Source of the DNA: DATLCI01 sp046714215
GTDB lineage: Bacteria > Acidobacteriota > Terriglobia > Terriglobales > Acidobacteriaceae
Direction of reading: 5' to 3'
Length of the DNA stretch: 10,420 nucleotides
Assembly (NCBI GenBank): GCA_046714215.1
Contig: JBKKBM010000262.1
Coordinates: forward strand, 1-10,420
Shown: one piece after another, positions 5,589-10,420 of the stretch
How positions within the stretch are numbered: position 1 is the first letter of the stretch
Layout of the letters: the number at the start of each line of letters is the position of its first letter
Notes under the pieces: model-generated
What the model was told of the DNA's origin: nothing
The model's input: the letters and a program-made list of their open reading frames with translations, nothing else
Databases searched by the model: none
Translations under genes and position numbers: made by a program

Positions 5589-6752
5589 GCCCAATTCGTG
5601 GAGCAAGTACAGCGCCAGGCGCAGGTAGTCGGCTTCGATCTTTGCGGCGTGACCCCGGTGGGGCCAGCGCAGTTGACTGAATTGCGGCATTTCCCCCAGT
5701 GGATAGCGGACGGGCGCGCCGGCGAAATGGCGTATCTGGCCGCGCGCAATGACCAAGGCCAGTTGAAACGCGCGTCGCTGGAGCACGTGGCCCCTTGGGC
5801 GAAGTCGGTGATCGTCTGCGGGCTGAATTACAACACCGATGCCGTCCGCTCCATTGACCCGCATGATCCCGGCGCGGGCTGGATCTCCCGGTATGCCTGG
5901 TTTGGAACGACGGTTGGCGCATCCACGCCATCCGGGCAGAGTCAGGGCGTTGACTATCATGACGCCGTGCTGCGCCGATTGCGCCAGGTGGAAGCAGCCG
6001 TGAAGCAGCAGCGGGGCGACGGCTTGCGCACCGAAGACTTGCGTACCTGGAGTTACGTCGACACCGGGCCGCTGGTGGAGCGGGTCTATGCGAAATATGC
6101 CGGCCTGGGCTGGATGGCGAAGAACACCTGCATCATCAACGAGGAAATGGGCTCTTACTTCTTTCTCGGAGTGATCCTCACTTCGTTTGCGTTCCCCGCG
6201 GATGTTACGGAAGACGCGGCCGTGCCGCCGCTGGCCGCTGATCGGTGCGGCTCCTGTACGCGCTGCATTGATGCCTGTCCCACGCAGGCCATCACGCCCT
6301 ATCAGCTTGACGCCTCGCGCTGCATCTCTTACCTCACTATCGAGAAGCGCGGTGATATTCCGGAGGAATTCCGCGCACCGATGGGTCGTCACGTCTTCGG
6401 CTGTGACATCTGCCAGGATGTTTGCCCATGGAATGGAAAGAATGGAGCCGAGAGCCCTACCCGCCGGGCGCCCGTGACCCGCGCGCCCGAATTCCAACCG
6501 CGCCCGGAGCTGGTGAATCCGGCGCTCGATTGGCTGGCGGAGATGTCGCGCGAGGATTTCAATCGCGTCTTCAAAGACTCACCCGTGAAGCGCGCCAAAT
6601 ACGCTGGTGTGCGCCGCAATGTAGCCATCGCCATAGGCAATAGCGGGGAAGAGCGATTCCGCCCGCAACTGGAGCGCATGACCGCCGACGAAGATCCCAT
6701 CATTGCCGAGCACGCTCGCTGGGGCCTACGGCGTTTGCCGGAACCTTCCTAA
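5565..6752 (+). CDS. queG: Epoxyqueuosine reductase
   Basis: QueG reduces epoxyqueuosine to queuosine at the tRNA wobble position 34 (GUN anticodons). It is a cytosolic cobalamin- and Fe-S-dependent enzyme. From ATG 5565 it has 395 aa, about the usual length. The N-terminal cobalamin-binding region includes YVDTGPLVERVYAKYAGLGWMAKNTC, with Asp166 in the position of the conserved acid. The two [4Fe-4S] sites follow: CGSCTRCIDACP (Cys228, 231, 234, 238) and CDICQDVCPWN (Cys280, 283, 287), with Cys253 between them. The C-terminal RRNVAIAIGNSGEERF...HARWGLRRL is the HEAT-like tail of the QueG-long form. The frame opens upstream to 5472, but that extension looks untypical. GAGGAG (5535-5540) is 24 bp from ATG 5565, so the exact start is uncertain; 5577 is an alternative. 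No other queuosine gene is adjacent. Confidence 0.95.
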   Translation: MTVAMTAAAQFVEQVQRQAQVVGFDLCGVTPVGPAQLTELRHFPQWIADGRAGEMAYLAARNDQGQLKRASLEHVAPWAKSVIVCGLNYNTDAVRSIDPHDPGAGWISRYAWFGTTVGASTPSGQSQGVDYHDAVLRRLRQVEAAVKQQRGDGLRTEDLRTWSYVDTGPLVERVYAKYAGLGWMAKNTCIINEEMGSYFFLGVILTSFAFPADVTEDAAVPPLAADRCGSCTRCIDACPTQAITPYQLDASRCISYLTIEKRGDIPEEFRAPMGRHVFGCDICQDVCPWNGKNGAESPTRRAPVTRAPEFQPRPELVNPALDWLAEMSREDFNRVFKDSPVKRAKYAGVRRNVAIAIGNSGEERFRPQLERMTADEDPIIAEHARWGLRRLPEPS

Positions 6753-7072
6753 AGTCAGTTGCCCTAAAAGCAGGGCATACGGTGTCAGTTTGGAAGCAGT
6801 TCCGCCGCCGAGTCAAGGCAAAATTCCCGGTAAGTTAAGCACGGAAGTGGCTGTCCGAAAGCTGTTCGGAAGTGCGCTATCCATGCAGTTTTTACACGTC
6901 CACGATTAGTTTCGGTCTATATCTCCTTCCAATCCAACAACTTAGTTTGGCCCTGGCAATGCTCCTATTAGGGGCAAGCGCGTTTGTGCTGTGGAAGGTC
7001 AAGCACGCAACCCACAGAGCTTCGCATTTTTCGTTGAGCGCTGTGGTCAGGAAAGTAGGGAGGGCTCTAACG
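6753..7072. other. 320-bp non-coding stretch with two small inverted repeats
   Basis: Right after the queG stop is TGCCCT-AAAAGC-AGGGCA (6760-6777), a perfect 6-bp stem without a T-run, so at best a weak terminator. Further on, TCCGAA-AGCTG-TTCGGA (6854-6870) is a second perfect 6-bp inverted repeat, flanked by a direct repeat CGGAAGTG (6842-6849, 6867-6874). The stretch is less GC-rich than its surroundings from about 6880 to 7030. No clear -35/-10 pair was found. An open frame from GTG 6872 encodes a hydrophobic segment in phase with the next gene, but it has no ribosome site, and I treat it as leader. Confidence 0.6.
7058..7064 (+). promoter_or_regulatory. Strong ribosome binding site deciding the glycine-zipper start
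   Basis: GGGAGGG lies 8 bp before ATG 7073. It is the best Shine-Dalgarno match in the window and the reason for rejecting the longer frame that opens at 6872. Confidence 0.8.
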
Positions 7073-7513
7073 ATGAAATCACTTTTGATTCGCACCGCCG
7101 CAGTCACCAGTCTGGTGACCGCATTGGTCGTATCCGGTATCTCGTACTACGTGATGCCCAAACTGCAGGCCGGCAATCAGGAACAACTGATGACAGACCC
7201 TGCATACAACGGCGTGACCTTGCAGCCGGCGATGTACCGGCCGGCCTCAGGGCAGCGGGTGGTCTACACCCAGCCGCGCGCGCGACGCGTGGCCATGACT
7301 CAGCGCGCCAACACCGCAGTCGAGCGTGATGTTTACGGCGAACCGATCCAAAAGAAGCGTTCCACCGGTAAGTCGGTGCTGATCGTGGCCGGCTCGGCCG
7401 GCGCGGGCGCGGGTATCGGCGCGCTGGCGGGCGGCAAGAAGGGTGCGGCCATCGGCGCTATTTCCGGCGGCGTAGCCGGATTGATCTATGACCGCATGAC
7501 TGCGAACAAATAG
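7073..7513 (+). CDS. Glycine-zipper membrane-anchored protein
   Basis: The protein has 146 aa. Residues 1-28 carry a Lys/Arg start and one hydrophobic helix (TAAVTSLVTALVVSGISYYV), either an uncleaved anchor or a signal sequence. The middle (30-100) is polar, with Arg/Gln/Tyr-rich stretches (VVYTQPRARRVAMTQRA, 63-79) and a basic KKRSTGK just before the C-terminal zipper. Residues 101-139 form a glycine zipper of small residues (GSAGAGAGIGALAGG, then KKG, then AAIGAISGGVAGLIYD) like the Gly-zipper/17-kDa surface antigen type, which packs in membranes as helical hairpins. These proteins are usually inner- or outer-membrane-associated and their roles are poorly known. A strong ribosome site precedes ATG 7073. 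The gene is followed by a hairpin and a small Cys-containing gene in the same direction, so co-transcription is possible. Confidence 0.82.
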   Translation: MKSLLIRTAAVTSLVTALVVSGISYYVMPKLQAGNQEQLMTDPAYNGVTLQPAMYRPASGQRVVYTQPRARRVAMTQRANTAVERDVYGEPIQKKRSTGKSVLIVAGSAGAGAGIGALAGGKKGAAIGAISGGVAGLIYDRMTANK

Positions 7514-7529
7514 TTGTTGTTCCACTGGG

Positions 7530-7553
7530 CCGGCCCCTGGCGACAGGGGCCGG
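7530..7553 (+). terminator. Perfect 10-bp hairpin with GCGA tetraloop between two genes
   Basis: CCGGCCCCTG (7530-7539), loop GCGA (7540-7543) and CAGGGGCCGG (7544-7553) pair fully, and a G-U pair extends the stem. The loop fits the stable GNRA class. It begins 16 bp after the glycine-zipper stop and ends 23 bp before the next ATG. The T-run required of an intrinsic terminator is absent (TATTAAG follows), so it may instead stabilise the upstream message's 3' end, partly attenuate, or shield the next gene's leader. The terminator label is tentative; the structure itself is clear. Confidence 0.6.
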
Positions 7554-7576
7554 TATTAAGCAGAGAAGAGACGACG

Positions 7577-7837
7577 ATGACCACCCCAACGTTTCCCAAT
7601 ACGCGTACCCCGGAGGACCCCGTGGCTTCGATCTTGCTTGATTGCACTTGTGAGACCTGTGGCCGGCAGATCACGATGGATGAGCTTTTGTCCGACTTTC
7701 ATAAAGACCACAAATTCTCTACCATCGAGATGGCCGCTCTGCAGGCCATGCGCTCCTACATACGCTACTGCGACCCCACGCTCAGCAACTTCGAGTTTCC
7801 GCATGCCGAGCGTCGCCCCCACAGCAAGCGCGCGTAG
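7577..7837 (+). CDS. Small cysteine-containing hypothetical protein
   Basis: The protein has 86 aa from ATG 7577, preceded by a purine-rich GAGAAGAG segment. The frame opens further upstream at 7514, but that extension would run through the hairpin and is unlikely. The visible motif is DCTCETCGRQ (Cys23, Cys25, Cys28), a CxCxxC cluster. His42 (DFHKDH) and His45 follow, and a further Cys is at 65 (YIRYCDPT). These could bind zinc or another metal, but no classical zinc-ribbon spacing is complete. The region 46-64 (KFSTIEMAALQAMRSYIRY) reads as an amphipathic helix and the C-terminus is basic. There is no signal peptide, so it is cytosolic. I do not recognise a family. A shared transcript with the upstream glycine-zipper gene is possible; a functional tie is not shown. 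Confidence 0.65.
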   Translation: MTTPTFPNTRTPEDPVASILLDCTCETCGRQITMDELLSDFHKDHKFSTIEMAALQAMRSYIRYCDPTLSNFEFPHAERRPHSKRA

Positions 7838-7862
7838 ATTTTCCTAAGCGCCGCGGTATAGC

Positions 7863-9761
7863 ATGGTGCCACCCATGGACCGCATCCGCCGCAGCCTCAC
7901 CCGATCACTCTTTTGTCTACTCATCCTCAGCACGGGTCTGGATGCGGCGGAAGACCAATGGCGCGAGGTCCGTTCACCTAACTTCATTGTCTACACCAAT
8001 GGCGGCGACAAGCGCGGACGCGAAGTGGCTTTGCGCTTCGAGCAGATGCGCAAGATCTTTGGCTCCCTCATCCTGCGCGACAAGGTGAACATCAATGTTC
8101 CCCTGGTCATCATCGCGTTCAAAGACAACCGCGGCCTAAAATCAGTCGCACCCCTCTGGAAAGGGAAGGCCATTGACCTGGCCGGTGTGTACCTGAAGGG
8201 CGAAGACAAGCATTTCATCGCCCTCGATCTATCGTCGCCCGCCGGTTATCCCGTGGTCTTCCATGAATACGCGCATCTGTTGCTGAACGCGAATTTTCCC
8301 AAGACTGACGTCTGGTTCGATGAAGGTTTTGCGGAGTATTACTCCACCATCGACATCACGCTGAAAGAAGTAAAGATCGGCCACGCTCCCCCGTACGCGG
8401 GCGATATCCTCGGGCGCGGGCTCATGCCGGTAGAGCAACTGTTCGGGATCACGCACGATTCGCGCGAGTACAACGAGACCAGCCCCAAACGGCACACGCT
8501 GTATGCGCAGTCCTGGCTTGCCGTCCACTACCTCTATGACAAGCGCCTGTTGAAGCAGGCCGGCGATTACTTCGATCTCGTCATCAACCAGCGCAAACCG
8601 CTGGCGGAGTCGCTGAAGACGGCCTTCGGCATGACCTCCAAAGAGTTCGACAAGGCCCTCCGCGATTACTACAACGGGAATAAGATCATGACGTTCACCT
8701 GGAGGGCGCCGGAGATTGAGCCCCAACTCTACGGGGTGAGCCGAGTGAAGGAGCATCAGGCCTTGGCGCAGATCGCCGACTTCCATCTGCACAGCCGCGA
8801 CCATCAGGAGCAGGCGGCGAAGGAGTTTGAAAAAGTCCTGGAGGCGGATCCTAACTTTGCGGACGCCCATCGGGGGCTGGGTTACTACTACGTGCAAAAG
8901 GGCGACCTGGATAAAGCCGGCGAGAATTTTCGTCGGGCCGCCGCTCTCGGCTCCAAGGACGCCCGCGTCTATTTCTACCTGGCGCAGTTCATCTTCCGGA
9001 ACGTGGCCGGCTCTACCCGCGACATGACGGACCTGTTGGAGATGTCGACGCTGCTGGATAAATCCATCGAGCTTGATCCGGAATACGCGGAAGCCTACAA
9101 CCTGAAGGCGTTTGTGCTTTCTGCTGCCAACAACCATACCGGCGCCATCGAACCCATGCGCCAGGCCATCCGTCTGAGTCCGCGGAATGACATGTATAAG
9201 GCCAACCTCGCTACCCAGCTTACCTTCGCGGGCAAGTACGACGACGCCATGTCGATGTGGGAGTACTTAAAGAACAGCGACGATCCCGCCGTGGCCAGCC
9301 GGGCGGCGCAGCAGTTCGAGATGGCAAAGCAATACAAGGAAAAGCCGCTGCTGCGTCTCCAAAGTGAGGTGCAGGAGACCACCGCCCCGCAATGGCGCAA
9401 AAAAGACGGCAAGGTCGATCCGGAATTACAAGCTCTGGAAGACAAGCAGACCGGCGCGAATGAGCAGGACGAAGAAGTCGTGAAAGCCGCCGAAGCCGCG
9501 GCTGCAGCCAAGCCCGATACCCGCACCATAAAGTTCCTGAAAGGGATGCTGAAGCAAGTGGACTGCGGGAATGATGGATCGGCGACCCTCACCGTCGTCG
9601 CTGGCCCGCGCACTTTGCGCCTCCATACCAGGAACGCCGAGAAGATGGTCATCATCGGCGACTACAAGTTCGCTTGTAACTGGAAGAACCAGAAGGTCGC
9701 GGTCAATTACAAGGTGCGCGACGCCAAGAGCGGCGACATCGTGTCGTTGGAACCGCAGTAG
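7863..9761 (+). CDS. Secreted gluzincin-like metallopeptidase with TPR repeats
   Basis: The protein has 632 aa. A signal peptide (IRRSLTRSLFCLLILSTGLDA) cleaves near 28. ATG 7875 (residue 5) is an alternative start that gives a cleaner peptide; neither start has a good ribosome site. The N-terminal part (31-275) is a DUF1570-like peptidase domain: REVRSPNFIVYTNG (35-47), then HEYAH (134-138) and WFDEGFAEYY (151-160), so zinc ligands would be His134, His138 and probably Glu154, with Glu135 catalytic. About five TPR-like units follow from 298 to 475 (for example AKEFEKVLEADPNFADAHRGLGYYY and LLDKSIELDPEYAEAYNLKAFVL). Residues 505-553 are a charged linker. The tail 555-632 is a small domain with Cys568 and Cys605 (LKQVDCGNDG, YKFACNWKNQKVAVNYK). 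I infer an envelope or extracellular role. The substrate is unknown. The gene is on its own, 25 bp after the small Cys protein. Confidence 0.86.
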   Translation: MVPPMDRIRRSLTRSLFCLLILSTGLDAAEDQWREVRSPNFIVYTNGGDKRGREVALRFEQMRKIFGSLILRDKVNINVPLVIIAFKDNRGLKSVAPLWKGKAIDLAGVYLKGEDKHFIALDLSSPAGYPVVFHEYAHLLLNANFPKTDVWFDEGFAEYYSTIDITLKEVKIGHAPPYAGDILGRGLMPVEQLFGITHDSREYNETSPKRHTLYAQSWLAVHYLYDKRLLKQAGDYFDLVINQRKPLAESLKTAFGMTSKEFDKALRDYYNGNKIMTFTWRAPEIEPQLYGVSRVKEHQALAQIADFHLHSRDHQEQAAKEFEKVLEADPNFADAHRGLGYYYVQKGDLDKAGENFRRAAALGSKDARVYFYLAQFIFRNVAGSTRDMTDLLEMSTLLDKSIELDPEYAEAYNLKAFVLSAANNHTGAIEPMRQAIRLSPRNDMYKANLATQLTFAGKYDDAMSMWEYLKNSDDPAVASRAAQQFEMAKQYKEKPLLRLQSEVQETTAPQWRKKDGKVDPELQALEDKQTGANEQDEEVVKAAEAAAAAKPDTRTIKFLKGMLKQVDCGNDGSATLTVVAGPRTLRLHTRNAEKMVIIGDYKFACNWKNQKVAVNYKVRDAKSGDIVSLEPQ

Positions 9762-9775
9762 GGAAGCGCAGCAGG

Positions 9776-10420
9776 TTATTTGAACAGATTCTTCAGCACG
9801 AACATCGCGTTCGCGGGACGCTCCGCCAGCCGCCGCATGAAGTACGGATACCACTCGCTGCCGAAGGGGATATACACCCGCATCCCGTAACCGTCCCTCA
9901 CCAACTGCTGTTGCAGGTCGCGGCGGATACCGTAGAGCATCTGGAATTCGTAGGCGCTGGGCGGGATATTTTCCTGGCGCGCAAATTCTTTCGTCGCCGT
10001 GATCATATTCTCGTCGTGCGTCGCGATGCCGTGATAGACGCCGCTCTTCAGCAGCATCTTCATCAGCTTCACATAATTGGCGTCGACATCGGCTTTGTCC
10101 TGGAAGGCGATCTCTTCCGGCTCCTTGTACGCGCCCTTACAGAGCCGGATGCGGATCTTCTGCGCGATCAGCTTCTCCACATCCGCTTCGCTGCGCTTGA
10201 GATAGGACTGGATGACCGCGCCCACGTGCCCCGCTTTCCCCGGCTGGCGATGCTGGTTCTCCACGAAGTCGAGAGTCTTCTGCGTGTAGGGCGAGCCTTC
10301 CATGTCCACACGCACAAAATTATTGATGGCCGCCGCCTTCTGCACCAGGCCGGTGGTGATCTTGAAGGCCAGCTCCGGATCGACGTCGAGCCCCATGTGC
10401 GTGAGTTTCAGGCTGACGTT
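9776..10420 (-). CDS. Proline dehydrogenase (3' part; 5' end outside window)
   Basis: The enzyme is FAD-dependent and oxidises L-proline to 1-pyrroline-5-carboxylate, the first step of proline catabolism to glutamate. The visible 214 residues start in frame at the window edge with NVSLKLTHMGLD, a conserved PRODH strand. Then come FVRVDMEGSPYTQKTLDF, IRIRLCKGAYKEPEEIAF (the conserved Lys in KGAYKEP) and YEFQMLYGIRRDLQQQL. The YIPFGSEWYPYFMRRLAERP signature holds the Arg pair that binds the substrate carboxylate (RRLAERP at 9815-9835). The protein ends soon after (NAMFVLKNLF), so it is the short stand-alone form, not the bifunctional PutA with an aldehyde dehydrogenase domain. ATG at 10396 is internal, not the start. 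It converges with the metallopeptidase gene with only 14 bp between stop codons and no visible terminator. Confidence 0.93.
   Translation of the reverse strand, partial: NVSLKLTHMGLDVDPELAFKITTGLVQKAAAINNFVRVDMEGSPYTQKTLDFVENQHRQPGKAGHVGAVIQSYLKRSEADVEKLIAQKIRIRLCKGAYKEPEEIAFQDKADVDANYVKLMKMLLKSGVYHGIATHDENMITATKEFARQENIPPSAYEFQMLYGIRRDLQQQLVRDGYGMRVYIPFGSEWYPYFMRRLAERPANAMFVLKNLFK

Noticed and set aside
5460..6497. 345-aa minus-strand frame opposite queG
   Set aside because: It mirrors the Fe-S motif region of queG, has a low-complexity translation, and no ribosome site or family match.
6872..7072. N-terminal extension of the glycine-zipper protein with an extra hydrophobic helix
   Set aside because: It starts at GTG without a ribosome site, while GGGAGGG stands 8 bp before ATG 7073, where a normal membrane-anchor N-terminus begins.
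7514..7576. Upstream extension of the small Cys protein
   Set aside because: The extension would be translated through the perfect hairpin at 7530-7553 and has no ribosome site.
8229..9137. 302-aa minus-strand frame opposite the metallopeptidase
   Set aside because: The plus strand has a signal peptide, zinc motif and TPRs. The minus frame is a codon-bias shadow.
1..10420. Defence system, mobile element or biosynthetic cluster
   Set aside because: No integrase, transposase, toxin-antitoxin, nuclease-defence or biosynthetic signatures were found. Gene content is housekeeping and envelope proteins.

Overview
The window looks like ordinary chromosomal DNA of a GC-rich, Gram-negative-type bacterium. 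I infer Acidobacteriota (Terriglobia-like), probably from a metagenome or draft assembly. The reasons are the protein types: a secreted CsgG-like protein with Gly-rich inserts, a tandem DUF507 pair, a stand-alone proline dehydrogenase, a zinc-ribbon/transmembrane/Sel1 protein, and a secreted metallopeptidase with TPRs. I saw no phage, transposon, integrase, CRISPR, tRNA or rRNA signal. The lineage call rests on recalled family patterns, not on a search.

Layout. Positions 1-1484 (minus) hold recJ, the single-strand DNA exonuclease. It runs off the left edge and is broken by a one-base frameshift near 753-766. Between recJ and the next gene lies a short-period GATCACA array (1541-1610), followed by a near-consensus sigma70-type promoter (1646-1674). 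That promoter drives a secreted CsgG-domain protein (1717-2832), which ends at a strong bidirectional terminator (2853-2886). A minus-strand acidic protein of unknown function (2906-3376) converges on the same terminator. A plus-strand pair of overlapping DUF507 genes (3511-4070) follows, and its last stop codon directly abuts the stop codon of a minus-strand zinc-ribbon/TM/Sel1-repeat protein (4071-5390). Divergent from that is queG, epoxyqueuosine reductase (5565-6752), whose start region carries a 12-bp tandem repeat.

After a 320-bp non-coding stretch come three plus-strand genes: a glycine-zipper membrane protein (7073-7513), a perfect 10-bp hairpin with a GCGA loop, a small Cys-containing protein (7577-7837), and a secreted HEYAH metallopeptidase with TPRs (7863-9761). 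Convergent with these is the 3' part of a proline dehydrogenase (9776-10420, minus), cut by the right edge.

The genes do not form one pathway. DNA repair (recJ), tRNA modification (queG) and proline catabolism are housekeeping. The CsgG-like, glycine-zipper, zinc-ribbon/Sel1 and metallopeptidase/TPR proteins share an envelope theme, but no operon ties them together. I found no convincing undescribed multi-gene system. The best second-look items are the recJ frameshift, the phased GATCACA array, and the poorly characterised envelope and DUF507 proteins.
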